Shown one piece after another: positions 1 through 9,779 of a stretch of 64,000 bases of DNA. The position numbers were made by a program, and so were the translations under genes. This DNA is from Takakia lepidozioides (Eukaryota > Streptophyta > Takakiopsida > Takakiales > Takakiaceae). The stretch lies in NCBI GenBank assembly GCA_030704615.1, contig CM060731.1, positions 33,914,001 through 33,978,000 of the forward strand. Reading direction: 5' to 3'. How positions within the stretch are numbered: the first letter of the stretch is position 1; each line of letters opens with the position of its first letter. The notes beneath the pieces were generated by a model. It did not search any database. It was not told the DNA's origin and saw only the letters and a program-made list of their open reading frames with translations.

Positions 1-284
1 CGGTGAGTCTTGGCCCGCTCACCACGGCCCCTATGGACCGTGATGAGTCCCAAGACTCCCCACGACTCCCACCACGAGGTCTCCGCCCCCATGGTGAGTC
101 CTATGCCACCCCCACCGCAACCCGGTGTGCGGGGCTCCACCTAGTGAGCGCCTCCGCTTCCCTGAGTGCCTTGGGCACTCAAGGGTGCTTCAACCCCCCA
201 TACCTATCGCTGCCGCTGCCCCCACCACAGGGGCAGCCCCTCATGTGTCCCGACCCCCTGCCCTCAAGGCAAAGGGCCGCGACA
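1..284 (-). repeat. 3' LTR of chromovirus, truncated by window edge
   Basis: This stretch repeats 3635-3964 almost base for base. It ends in GACA at 284, the same end as the complete LTR further right. By eye only two substitutions (positions 253-254 region) separate the copies over about 284 bases, which points to a recent insertion. This copy lacks 45 bases present in the right LTR (3740-3784 region), cut out between two 11-base copies of GCCACCCCCAC. The element reads on the minus strand, so this is its 3' LTR and most of it lies outside the window. Confidence 0.88.
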
Positions 285-1190
285 CACACCCCTACCAACA
301 GGGAGTCGATGTCCTCATCGACTTGTCCATTTTGTAGAAACAAACATCCAAGTTTTGGCGTCCCACATCAAGGAGTTTGTTTCCGCACCATGGCGTCCCA
401 TGGCAAAGAACCAAACCCCACACTTGACTCTACTCTCCACTAGCTAGTTCGGCCGACTTCCTCCAAGTCCCGGCCAAGGGTGGAGCCTCTCCAGCTCCAC
501 CCAGTGCACTCTTCTTGGCCTACTTCAAGGCCAAGGAACGATCCTCCCCGAGGATCGAATCGCCTTACTGCAACAACATTGCTTGCGATCGCTCATGATG
601 CCGCTTTTGGCATCACCTTGAGCAAGGGTTCACCTGGAACCCTCTTTGACTAGGAAGATAACCTTGAACCAACCGTGCGCCCCAATCACTATAATTGGGT
701 CCGCCTTGGAATGCTGGCCTGAGGTACGGGAACACGCCGAAGCCGCACTACGACTTCGTCCCGAGGCTACACGATTATAGTACGTGAACGGAAGCACGTA
801 GCTTCCGCGTTAGCCCGCACTACAAGGCAACCCCCTCGGTAGCGCAGTTATAGTACGCGCACGCGCCAGGTGCGCACTAGCACGTGAACTCCCAAAGAAG
901 TCGCAAGTTTCCTTGCCGCTTGGATGGGGGTCACCCGATTTCGGCACTACGCAAACACACGATTAACCCAATTTACCTCTCCCACTTTTATAAGCTAGCA
1001 TGCATTCTACACACTAGCCAACCATACCATGCATCACCATTCCAAACAAAATAGGACGCACAACATTTGGAACCCATTTCCTTTATAACAAATTTTTGTA
1101 CAATACAAGTTTTTGTAATCGGATTCCTAAGCTAGCTAAGCCGGGCTAAGCATGCATTTCCTCCCCCACGCTCCAAGGTTGATGTCCCCA

Positions 1191-2366
1191 TCAATGTTTC
1201 TTCCGCTTTTGAGGTTGCCCTTCGAAAGCTGCAACCGCCTCGGATGCGTTTCCCATTTCTGAGGCACGCACCCAAGATGCCTCCACATGATGATAGCCCT
1301 TCCATTTGACGAGATACTCAGTTTCTTGGTTCTTGAACCTCCTTGACTTAAGTATTGCCTCCACCTCGTACTCAGGTTCATTTTCATGATCCAATAGCAT
1401 AGGTGGCGGACGCAACACTTGATGTCGATTCGGACGCGCTTCATCTTTGAAGTAAGGCTTCAAAAGGGAGACATGGAATACTGGGTGCACCTTGCTGTTT
1501 GCCGGCAGCTCCAATTCATACACATCCTCATTCATAACCTTCCGAATGCGAAAGGGTCCCGCACACGGAGGTACAAACTTCGGACTCACTTCCGGAGGTA
1601 GTCGGAAATTCTTGATGTTCAACCAGACCTCTATGCCTGCCTCAAACTTCACTTCCCTCCGCTTCCGATTTGCCTGCCTTTCATACCGTTTCCTGGCTTT
1701 GGCAATGTTGTACTTTGCGAGCTTCAACAAACGCTCGCGTTCTTCCAGTACCGCCGCAACTGCCGGTTCCTCAACGTCCTGGGCGGCCCAACTTGTCGGC
1801 ACCAGAGGTGCTTTTCCATAGACCAGCACGAAAGGGGAAACTCCCGTTGCAGAGTGTTCTGTGTTATTATAACAGAACTCTACCGCGTCTAAGTGTTCCA
1901 TCCAGTCTGATTGGTCTGCCGACACGTAATTCCGCAAGAATTGCTTCACTACGGAATTCACTCTTTCCGTTTGGCCGTCTGTCGTAGGTCGGAAGGCGGT
2001 GCTCATCTTCAGCCTCGTCCCCATCTTCTTCCAAAGTGTCCTCCAAAATTTACTCGTAAACTTTGGATCGCGATCCGAGACAATATCCTTCGGGACTCCA
2101 TGATGCTTTAAGACGTGGGCGAAGTAAAGTCGCCCTGTCTCCTGCGCCGTTGCCGTCTCCTTGGTGGGGATGAAATGGCCCATTTTACTGAACCTATCCA
2201 CCACCACCATGATTGCATCAAATCCTTTTGATAGCGGCATAGCAGTCATGAAATCCATCGAGACGCTTTCCCAAGTCCCCTCTGGAATCGGCAAGGGTTG
2301 TAACAGCCCCGCTTGCTTTTTTGTACTCGCTCCGGTTTTGTTGGCATGTGGTGCATGTCTTGACAT
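1191..2366 (-). pseudogene. Integrase core and chromodomain of the chromovirus
   Basis: The frame reads through a retroviral-type integrase core: MDFMTAMP with the first catalytic Asp, VSDRDPKFTS with the second, and a Glu in DGQTERVN. A GPF/SH3-like stretch follows, then KVHPVFHVSLLKPY, which is typical of plant gypsy polyproteins. The C-terminus is a chromodomain (EYEVEAILKSR, YLVKWKGYHHVEASW), placing the element among chromoviruses. In this family the integrase joins the cDNA to host DNA and the chromodomain can steer insertion to certain chromatin. The frame is intact here but is separated from the upstream zinc finger by a frameshift, so it is called a broken part of the polyprotein. 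Confidence 0.9.
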
Positions 2367-2550
2367 ACTCCTCTGCCTCCTCCCTCAGTTTGGGCCAGAA
2401 ATACTCTTTCTTCAAGAGTGCCGCAGTGCGCTTGGCTCCGTTGTGGCCCGCAAGCGGGCTATCATGGCATTCTCTCAAGAGGCTATCTCTGATCCCTCCC
2501 TTCGGCACGTAGAGACGTTTTTGCTTATACCGGAGCAGTCCATTTTGCAA
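2301..2550 (-). pseudogene. Integrase H2C2 zinc finger segment, frameshifted
   Basis: The segment carries the His-His-Cys-Cys finger that precedes plant gypsy integrases: HDSPLAGHNG for the histidines and CTTCQQNRSEYKK for the cysteines. After the Lys pair the reading frame changes to that of the integrase core. The change sits in a run of six T on the plus strand near 2315-2320, so a one-base slip is the simplest explanation. It could be a real mutation or a consensus error at a homopolymer. Confidence 0.8.
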
Positions 2551-2556
2551 GTGGAA

Positions 2557-2931
2557 CTACGATTTAACCCCCATTCTCAAGTCCTGCATCACGGACTTTG
2601 CCAGCTCATCCTTCCGGCAAGCCTTCCGGATCTTCCTTTGGAGCGCCGTCTCGCCCTTGTACACCAACAAGAGCTGCTGCTTTCTACTTAAAGCATCGGC
2701 CACCACATTGTCCCGTCCCGGTTTGTACTGGATATCCACATCGAACACCGCCAAAGTATCTTGCCACCTAAGTTGTTTTGGGGACAACTTGGGCTGCGTG
2801 GCAAAATACTTCACCGTGACATTGTCCGTGAACACCTTCACTGGGTTGGAACCAACATAGTGGCGCCAAAGCTCAAGGCAATGCACCACCGCCTTCATCT
2901 CTTTTTCGTGCGTCGGCCACCGTCGCTCCAC
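2557..2931 (-). pseudogene. RNase H segment of the chromovirus
   Basis: The residues match the second half of a gypsy RT/RNase H unit: RWPTHEKEMKAVVHCLELWRHY, then FTDNVTVKYFATQPKLS, and YKPGRDNVVADALSRK with the conserved Asp of ADALSR. RNase H removes the RNA strand from the RNA:DNA hybrid in reverse transcription. The upstream reverse transcriptase is absent; the sequence goes straight into the gag start. The downstream end runs out of frame before the zinc finger. Confidence 0.85.
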
Positions 2932-2944
2932 TTCATTCAGTTTC

Positions 2945-3184
2945 TTACTTTCGTACTTCCCAAAAGGCTGCCGGCATGGGAGGCATCTCTTGGTTTGTCA
3001 GAGCTCTCAAGGATTCCTCGGGCTCCGACTCCTCAGATTCCTCCCGCTCTTGAGCGGCCTCGTTTTCAGAAACATTCATCGCTTCCTCAAACGGCCGCCT
3101 CGGTGACACGTCGCCCCCATCGGGCTCACCAGGATCATCATCTTTTGGGCCGTTCCGCTTTCGCTTCAGCTTGCCCGACCCCAT
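2945..3184 (-). pseudogene. Gag N-terminal remnant
   Basis: The first ATG after the primer binding site lies at 3184 on the minus strand. It opens a short basic and then acidic leader (MGSGKLKRKRNG, then EREESEESEPEESL) typical of the unstructured start of gag. After about 75 residues the frame enters foreign-looking sequence that continues into the RNase H block. This marks the large internal deletion that removed the capsid, protease and polymerase. Confidence 0.6.
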
Positions 3185-3225
3185 GATGAGGCCAATCCCA
3201 AGGACGATCACGTACTGAACTCTAA

Positions 3226-3237
3226 GCTCTGATACCA
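3226..3237 (-). other. Primer binding site (initiator tRNA-Met type)
   Basis: On the minus strand this reads TGGTATCAGAGC, the standard complement of the 3' end of plant initiator tRNA-Met. It starts two bases inside the 5' LTR end, where reverse transcription of LTR elements begins. This fixes both the element's orientation and the LTR boundary. Confidence 0.9.
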
Positions 3238-3239
3238 AG

Positions 3240-3964
3240 TGTCGCGCACCTCACTTCGATAAGCTCCCCTTCAAGTCATAGTTACTCGCTTTGATGCGCG
3301 CGCCTGACTCCCAACCTGGCCGTCCGGGCCAACTTGGAGCTTCGGCTGCTCACCGGGACATAACGGTCCCCTTCACTTCCCTCTCGACCCTCCACCTATT
3401 TGGGACTAGGAGAATTCCCTTTGGTAGATGGCAGTCCGGAACAACTCCCCACTCTTTGGTCGCTTTCCGGCTCGCTCGCTTACTCACTAGTTTTTGGTCA
3501 CCAACGGGCTTGCACCGTTCTCGGGGTTACTACTCCCTATATATACTTCTGTAGCTGTCCGTGGGGGTTTCACAACCAGCCATGCCATTTTATGGCGAAC
3601 CACCACGAAGACCCTCGATTCCCGGTGGTGAGTCGCGGTGAGTCTTGGCCCGCTCACCACGGCCCCTATGGACCGTGATGAGTCCCAAGACTCCCCACGA
3701 CTCCCACCACGAGGTCTCCGCCCCCATGGTGAGTCCTATGCCACCCCCACTAAGTCCCACTAAGCTACCACCACCCATTGTGGAGCCACCCCCACCGCAA
3801 CCCGGTGTGCGGGGCTCCACCTAGTGAGCGCCTCCGCTTCCCTGAGTGCCTTGGGCACTCAAGGGTGCTTCAACCCCCCATACCTATCGCTGCCGCTGCC
3901 CCCACCACAGGGGCAGCCCCTCATGTGTCCCATCCCCCTGCCCTCAAGGCAAAGGGCCGCGACA
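3240..3964 (-). repeat. 5' LTR of the chromovirus, complete
   Basis: The LTR runs from TGTCGCGCAC to GGCCGCGACA, so both ends carry the short inverted TGTCGCG/CGCGACA terminus usual for gypsy LTRs. Its length is 725 bases. The primer binding site sits two bases inside, and 3635-3964 is repeated at the left window edge. The five bases after it (ATGTG at 3965) are the candidate target duplication, but the partner flank is outside the window. Confidence 0.9.
3537..3545 (-). promoter_or_regulatory. TATA-like box inside the 5' LTR
   Basis: On the minus strand the LTR contains TATATATAGGG, about 420 bases from the LTR start. Within an LTR this is where the U3 promoter of the element is expected, so transcription would begin some 30 bases downstream and continue into the primer binding site. 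The role is inferred from position and motif only. Confidence 0.45.
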
Positions 3965-4064
3965 ATGTGGGCTGGGCGGTTTTCTGACCGGCACCTCTTT
4001 GCCTACGAGGAGGACACATCCGTCTAGGGATCCCATCTAGAAGGGCTGCAACGGAATGTGAAGG

Positions 4065-4720
4065 CTCCCATCGAAGCCAAGGACTCCTCGGATTCGTCGG
4101 AGTCGGAGGAAGAGACAGTGGACATTGATGCCGAGGAGAACCCGCAATACGAGTGAGTGCAAACATTGTAAGTTTGCAAAGTCTTCTGGGTGATTTTTTG
4201 TCAAACGCATTTGCGGACTGTGGTTCTCATTGGTCTCGTTGGTGATTGTTATGTGCAGGATTCCAGGATCCGGGTCGAAACATGTAGGGCCTACACTTCC
4301 TGCCAGGAAGAATGTCCCGTTCTTTGCGAGGGCCGATTTCATGACGAGCCCGGTGAAGGACTACTCCCTTCCTAGTTATGCAGCTAAACTCGCAAATACA
4401 GCGATTAGACGATGTGAGAATCCCAGTAAAGTAGAGCAGATTTTGGAGAGGGCTAGGGAGGACAGAAGGATAAGGAAAGAGTTGGCAACACAGGTAGACG
4501 GGTGCGAAAGTTCATATGTGATTCAGCGGATGAGAGCGATGCAGACAGGGAGGACGACGAGCCAACGGAGGTGAGATGGTCGGTTCCGCAAGGTGAAGAT
4601 GGGATTTTCGAAAGCCTGGCCAACGAGCAGTCCGCTGGAGATGAGAAAGGCAACGACGGGGTGGAGGCGGAGCAGGACAGTCAAGGACAGGACGACGATA
4701 GTGATGATTTTCAAGATTAA
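4065..4720 (+). pseudogene. 3' part of an acidic Ser-rich plant gene, unknown function
   Basis: Three coding blocks follow one another. Block 1 (about 4065-4152) is acidic (SSDSSESEEETVDIDAEEN) and ends at a GTGAGT donor. Block 2 (4259-4493) starts after TTATGTGCAG and continues in phase: IPGSGSKHVG, PARKNVPFFARADF, a basic helix ERAREDRRIRKELATQ. Block 3 (4511-4720) is again acidic (DSADESDADREDDE) and ends at TAA. Blocks 2 and 3 are separated by 17 bases that begin GT and end AG and shift the frame; this is too short for a spliceosomal intron. No 5' part is visible: the chromovirus LTR ends 100 bases upstream and may have cut the gene. The family is not recognised. The acidic tails suggest a nuclear or chromatin-associated protein, but that is a guess. 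Confidence 0.5.
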
Positions 4721-4857
4721 TAGAATTTTCATGAACTCTCTGTACATTTAAATTCTATTCCAAAGTATATAAAGGAAATTCTCCCCGTCCTTCATGTCCC
4801 CTCTCCCATTTGCCTCTCAACGACAACATCGTCCAAACCTGGTCCCTCCCAAAATCT

Positions 4858-5725
4858 GAAATGCGGCACCGCATTTCCAAAACCGGGGCAAGAACAATTT
4901 TCCGTTTCATGGTTTGGACATCAGAAACTGTTTCCGACACGACAGTTTTGCCGATTGCCAGCTCCTTCCATGGAGGTAAATGGAAATGCAGAGGTCGAAC
5001 ATGGAAATGCGGTGCCACATTTACCTTTTGGAGATGGACATTTTCCCAACTGCAGACCCATCGACGTTCTTGGGCTCCCCATTCCATGATGCTAGACGGG
5101 AATGCGGCACCGCATTCCATTGTCCAATAAGAAATTTCGATGACGTACATGGAAATGCGGCGCCGCATTTCCAAAACGGACATCGGTGTTTGCCCAATTC
5201 CAGACCCTTTGACGGAAATGCGGCACCGCATTCCATCGTCCTATAAAAACTTACATTGTCCTATAAAAACTTTCGATTGCCCAACATGAAAATGCGGTGC
5301 TGCATTTCGAAAACAGACATTGTTGTTTGTCCAATTCCAGACCCGTGTGGGCATTCCGTCTTGATGGACGGAAATGCGGCACCGCATTCCATTATCTGAT
5401 TCGATATTTTGATGACAGACATGGAAATGCGGTGCCGCATTTCCAGAACTTCCATCGTTGTTTGTCCAATTCCACACCCTTCGACGGAAATGCGGCACCG
5501 CATTCCATTGTGCTCTCCGGAAATGTTGTGCCGCATTTCATTGTCCGGTACGAAATTTCGATGACGGACATGGAAATGCGGTGCCACATTTCAAGTATGG
5601 ACATGGACAAGCATTAGCGACTGGACATGCTTGGACAGTTCAAGGTCCAATATGGAAATGCGGCGCCGCATTTCAAATTCGAAGTATGGTAATGCCATGT
5701 CAGGAAATGAAATGTTGTACAGCAT
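4858..5725. repeat. Array of short palindromes (AAATGCGGCACCGCATTT type)
   Basis: About twelve copies of an 18-22 base perfect or near-perfect palindrome lie at roughly 4860, 5003, 5100, 5151, 5215, 5288, 5369, 5421, 5485, 5519, 5571, 5652 and, more decayed, 5703. The centre is CACC, GTGCC or GCGCC. The spacers also repeat: some hold CAATTCCAGACCCTTCGACGG, others GAAATTTCGATGAC followed by ACATGG. This gives a composite unit of about 116 bases (5100, 5215; 5369, 5485). All six frames give short ORFs made only of translated repeat, so the block is not coding. It could be a satellite, a terminal repeat of an unknown element or clustered binding sites for a dimeric protein. Confidence 0.85.
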
Positions 5726-6082
5726 TTCCGGTACGATGACAACGGAGGAAAGGGAGCTGCCAAAAATCGCTGCATGGAGAAAAATGAATTGTGTTGCCGA
5801 ATTTCCGAGCTTCGGCGTGTACATGTTTCCTACAACTCATACATGGATTTTCTTCACCTCAGGACTCTGATATCGCTGACTCTGGTATAGTCATATGGAC
5901 AGACACATTGTACAAATGAGACCTCAAATTGTAAACAGTGGGCCAATTACGGAAGTTCTTGAACACGATGAAACACAAGCACACAGAAGTGAGGTACGAT
6001 GGGTTGTTTTAATGATCGAACACGGTGTCTCACATTTAGCAACTCCAGACAAATCTAAGCCCTTCCTCCTTCTACATGGGCG

Positions 6083-6733
6083 TCACCAAGTCGACGGAAC
6101 TTCGATAGCCCTCAAAACAAGCTCATTACTGATGCGGCACCTCGAGGTAAACTGCAATGCGGTCGATCTGGTGCCCTTGGTGGAGCTGACGACAATGTCA
6201 TGCCCATCAATGATACCACCATCATACATTGACAAGGTCACTGTGGGCCTCCTGTGCCCGTGCGATTCGTCTTCGCAACTCAACCGAATGTCTCCATACA
6301 CTGGAAAAGCGGAGTGAACTCCACGACTATAGTTTTCCCCGGTGCCGTCCTCCCTGGTCCACTGGCAGCAGTTCCAGCGCCAAAGTGAGGCCGTGCGTGA
6401 TCTGTCCGGCATCCCATTCCACCTTGGTATATCGAGGTCAACAATTTTCAGGACCCAAGGACCGCATTGACCCTCGCCCTCACCTCGCTCAAAGCGGTAA
6501 TAGCCCTCCAGATACTCCATTGCGCGCAAAGACTCCCGCTTGATTCCAGAAGCGTCTGTGAAAACAGAGAGCCAGACAATGATGTCTCCTGATTCTGGTT
6601 TGAACATAGCATAATCGTGGCCATGATAAGGGCAGTCAGCAGGATTTCGGCAACACGACATCCCTGAAAAAGAGTAGCGAAGTACGCTCAATGATAGCAA
6701 CTCCCGGATGGAGGAGGCAGCAGCGTGGTGGCT
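6083..6733 (-). CDS. Unknown protein, WNCCQWT family copy 1
   Basis: The open frame encodes about 205-215 residues and ends at TGA near 6083. The family is not recognised. Visible landmarks are an N-terminal MSCCRNPADCPYHGHDYAMF, a middle LWRWNCCQWT, VYGDIRL and a C-terminal NELVLRAIEVPS. No signal peptide, membrane helix or coiled coil is evident; alternating hydrophobic stretches would suit a beta-rich globular fold. A paralogue of roughly half identical residues lies divergently at 7044-7849, and identity extends upstream of the MSC methionine (VLR-SF), so coding starts earlier, possibly after an acceptor near 6734. There is no clear ATG upstream, so a first exon may be missing from this model. 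The intergenic stretch 6734-7043 may be a shared promoter. Confidence 0.6.
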   Translation of the reverse strand, partial: SHHAAASSIRELLSLSVLRYSFSGMSCCRNPADCPYHGHDYAMFKPESGDIIVWLSVFTDASGIKRESLRAMEYLEGYYRFERGEGEGQCGPWVLKIVDLDIPRWNGMPDRSRTASLWRWNCCQWTREDGTGENYSRGVHSAFPVYGDIRLSCEDESHGHRRPTVTLSMYDGGIIDGHDIVVSSTKGTRSTALQFTSRCRISNELVLRAIEVPSTW

Positions 6734-6941
6734 GGAAGAAATTCAAGCAAACGCTGCAATTCCTCACAAACACTCCAAGGCACATTTAAATTCCCCCCGA
6801 CAGGAACCTGCACGGATGAAGATTGGCTCATCCATGAATGTAGCCGTTTCAGTTTCCTTCCCTGCCATGCAAACTATGGGCAGTAAGTGCCGGGTGGGCC
6901 TATAGCCACTCGAGACGACGAAGTCCATCCCCCCTTCAATG

Positions 6942-6963
6942 TAAATGCGGCGCCGAATTTCCA
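6942..6963. repeat. Isolated palindrome of the 4.9-5.7 kb family
   Basis: The sequence AAATGCGGCGCCGAATTT is a one-mismatch member of the palindrome family that forms the array at 4858-5725. It sits alone between the two divergent WNCCQWT-family genes, in the likely promoter region of both. Confidence 0.7.
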
Positions 6964-7043
6964 TCCGGGGGATGGACTTCGGTGGCAGATTTCAAACTAT
7001 ACCCCCTGGATGAGAAAGACGTATCGGTTCATCCACCGCTGGC

Positions 7044-7849
7044 GTGATGAACACGTTACACGATGATTGGTGGGTACTTGTGACCCAGATGCTCCATTTA
7101 TTGGAGCCCGCACTGCTCTTCCGCTTCTCATCATTTCGAAAATCTAAGGGCTTCGTTGCTGTCCGCAAGGTCATTGTCATCGGCATCAAAGACGTCCTCA
7201 GGTCCTCCTTTGCAAGGATGTCGTGCTTCCGGAACCGGGACGACTGCCCTTATGGAGGCATCGATTATGCAATGTATTCGGCCACATTGGGAGACATCGT
7301 TATCTGGTACACAGAAATGAATATGTCTCTTCTTCCACAGTTACTGGTGCAAAATGAAAAATTATTATAATTTTTTATTAAGATTACACAGAAGATATTG
7401 GTTCGAATGTGGAAACATTGTCCGCTTTTGAGTATCTCCCAGGCCAGTACGCCTTCGAGCGGGGTGACGATCTTGGTCTGAGGAGTCCGTGGCTCCTGCG
7501 CATCCTTGATTCCGATTTTCCCAGCTACGACGGGCACCCATGCAGAAGAATGCGCACTGCTATGCTGTTGCGGTGGAACTGCTGCCAGTGGACGTGGGTG
7601 GACTCCATCGGAGAGACTTATACTCCTGAAGGAGTGCGCTCATCTTCTCCATTGTATGGGGACATTCGCATTGGTGTGGAGGACGAAAACGTGAAGCTTT
7701 CCATATTCGATGGTGATATGATTGAAGGGCAGGACATTGTGGTGAACATCAGCAGGGGCGGTACAACGGCTGCAATCCAGTTTACCTGGAGGAGCCCGAT
7801 GACTCATGAGCTTGTTCTCAGAGCAGTCGAAGTCCCATTAACAACGTGA
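7044..7849 (+). pseudogene. Unknown protein, WNCCQWT family copy 2, interrupted
   Basis: This is the divergent partner of the gene at 6083-6733. It shares MSCFRNRDDCPYGGIDYAM, EYLPGQYAFERG, LLRWNCCQWT, LYGDIRI and HELVLRAVEVP with it, and ends with TGA at 7849. After IVIWYTE the frame meets a stop at 7370. The missing homology resumes as DIGSNVETLSAFEY. The 77 bases from 7308 to 7384 begin with TACACAGAA, and the same nine bases recur at 7385-7393. Removing one copy plus the 68 bases between restores the frame exactly. No GT-AG pair gives the same product, so it looks like an insertion rather than an intron. Conservation of the rest suggests the break is recent. The upstream ATG at 7044 is in frame but unsupported by homology before about 7185. 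Confidence 0.6.
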
Positions 7850-8924
7850 CTTGTATTCAGAAGGCACAGGGCTAAAGATTTGTTTGCACAATCAGCACAG
7901 TAGACGTGCTTCAAATGCAATTCATGTGGATCAATAAAAACCCCATTGTGTCTGATCTTTTTGTTCTATTCTATATCCATCGTTCCCAGAATGCATCATT
8001 CCTCATTTCGTTTGCGATTGGGAGTGTGGGTGGATTTTGCAAGTGGTTGGTAGGCTGAAATGGGCCCCCATTGTCCAGAGCAGTAGCACCCTACCATTCG
8101 TGAAACATTGCCTTTCAATATGTAATTCTAAAAAACATTGCCGAACCTCCTTCATCGGGAGGTCCTTCTCCCCCTATGACCGTGACACCCTAAACCCTAT
8201 TCCCGTGGACACTCATTTCCGGAAAATAGTCCTGCTCATGTTTTTTTCGACACTTACGACTCTGCTCATGGCTCATGGCTCATGAAATAGCAGCCCCCGT
8301 GAAAAAGCAAGTATAAAGCAAATTCCCAGAGACATGTTTACCAATGATATATGTCTCGCTGGTAGTCGTTGAGAAACAAGGCTCTTAAGCTTTGCCCACA
8401 AACTCAACATCAAATGAGTGTTGAATTGGGGGGTATGACACACAACCCTGCAATCCAGCAACTTCTCACGATTTAGAAAAGACCTTTCAAAAATGAAGAA
8501 AATGAAGAGATTGAAAGGGAACTATGTGGTTCAGGGCTGGATTAAATGGGGCAGCTTGGCATCAGATGGGCCTTGGGTTGCTGCCTACAGTGAAACAGAG
8601 AATATGGCATGCTACTGGAGGCATATCAATCGCATATCAATCCTCCTTGTCCACAATTGATAGACCTCTAGAGCTGGCACCAGCAACAATCCATATTTTT
8701 CATCTAGGCCATCATCATTGCCAAAGTAAATTTGCCCCTACCTCTCTTGACATAAGATGCCTCTATTCTCACTGTGGAATTACAATGGGAGAACCATGCA
8801 CTGGTATGAATAGACTCTTATCCTCGACAAATGGGGAGAGAGGAGAAGAGAATGGAGGTACCGCCGCCCTCAGCAGTTGGTGGTTTTTTGGGGAAATGAC
8901 ATAGTGAATGCCTATAATTACTTG
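7850..8924. other. No gene seen; 3' flank and unique sequence
   Basis: The first 120 bases may be the 3' untranslated region of the copy-2 gene (AATAAA at about 7934). The remainder holds only short frames without recognisable protein features. Confidence 0.5.
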
Positions 8925-9222
8925 TAGGGCCTCCCTCCTATGACAACCATGTTGGGCATATCCTGCGATCATTGCATTCCAAGACACCACATCTTGTTCG
9001 GCCATATCATCAAACACTCCCTTGTCATCCTTGATGCTACCACATTCAAACTACATGTCCACCCAGGTAGAGTTTAGAACAAATACCTCTCGTACTATTC
9101 CCATTTTGAGGCTGTCCAATTTCAGGGCTACCAAGCTCGCACATTCATTGCAAATGCAACCAATTGTGACCTTGTCCGGCTTCGGCATCACTAAAAGAAC
9201 TAGTTGTATAGTCAAATACCAA
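8925..9222 (-). pseudogene. Pentatricopeptide repeat (PPR) gene fragment
   Basis: On the minus strand, about 95 residues follow the plant PPR pattern: MPKPDKVTIGCICNECASL, then VFVLNSTWVDM, an in-frame stop, [14 protein letters not shown], and [20 protein letters not shown] proteins bind organellar RNA by tandem 35-residue helical repeats. Only two to three repeats remain, with a TAG in the LVDMY-KCG motif, no start and no C-terminal domain. It is a dead fragment of a PLS-type PPR gene. Confidence 0.8.
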
Positions 9223-9779
9223 TGTCATGAAGGGGGGGGATGTATCAAATTGTACACTTGAAGACTGCAAACAAGGACGACGTTTACAAGTCAATTTGAA
9301 GTTTGCAAACTGCATGACTCAATGAAGTATGCTACCTACTACTTGTTAGAGGGCTGCTTGGGACTTAGACACTTTTACGGGTTCTGTGGGGTACCCTTAA
9401 TTTTTGCGCAGACTGAGACCAACAAGAGCCTTAGGGGTGGCAGGCGCAGACTTTAGGGGGGTTAGACAGCCAGTCTTAGCCCGACACAGCTTCGCACAAC
9501 CAGTCACAGCTCGGCACAGCTTGACACAGCCTGTCACAGTACATAGGGAACAGTTATCATTGACAGGGAATGATTGTGTGGGAACGACATCTGCAGAGGG
9601 AACGTGTTACTTCAGGGGTGACGGTTAGTTAGTTAGGTGGTTAGAACAGCTTGCGGGTAGATTAGGCAGGGCGGCAACAGGAAGGGGGCTTCTGGAGGAT
9701 CACTTCTTGAGGAGGAGACGTAACGGAGAGCGGAAACAGTGAAGGGGAGATGATGACTTGATTGAGGCTTAATTCATGC

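Larger units (their letters stand above)
285..3239 (-). mobile_element. Ty3/gypsy chromovirus, internally deleted
   Basis: This is the internal region between two direct LTRs. Reading on the minus strand from the right it holds a tRNA-Met type primer binding site, the start of gag, then directly RNase H, the H2C2 zinc finger, integrase and a chromodomain. The rest of gag, the protease and the reverse transcriptase are missing, with the junction at about 2935-2985. There is also a frameshift between the zinc finger and the integrase core. Positions 285-1190 are non-coding 3' sequence between the chromodomain stop and the LTR, and I see no gene in them. The near identity of the LTRs shows a young copy. 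Either the deletion followed insertion, or the defective RNA was moved by proteins of an intact relative. Confidence 0.9.

Noticed and set aside
4858-5725. CRISPR-like array
   Set aside because: The genome is clearly eukaryotic, the spacers repeat among themselves, and the repeat length and spacing vary.
4755-5824. Many overlapping 60-160 residue ORFs with NAAPHF, CGAAFP or MRCRIS motifs
   Set aside because: All six frames repeat the same few residues because they are translations of the palindrome array. No gene features accompany them.
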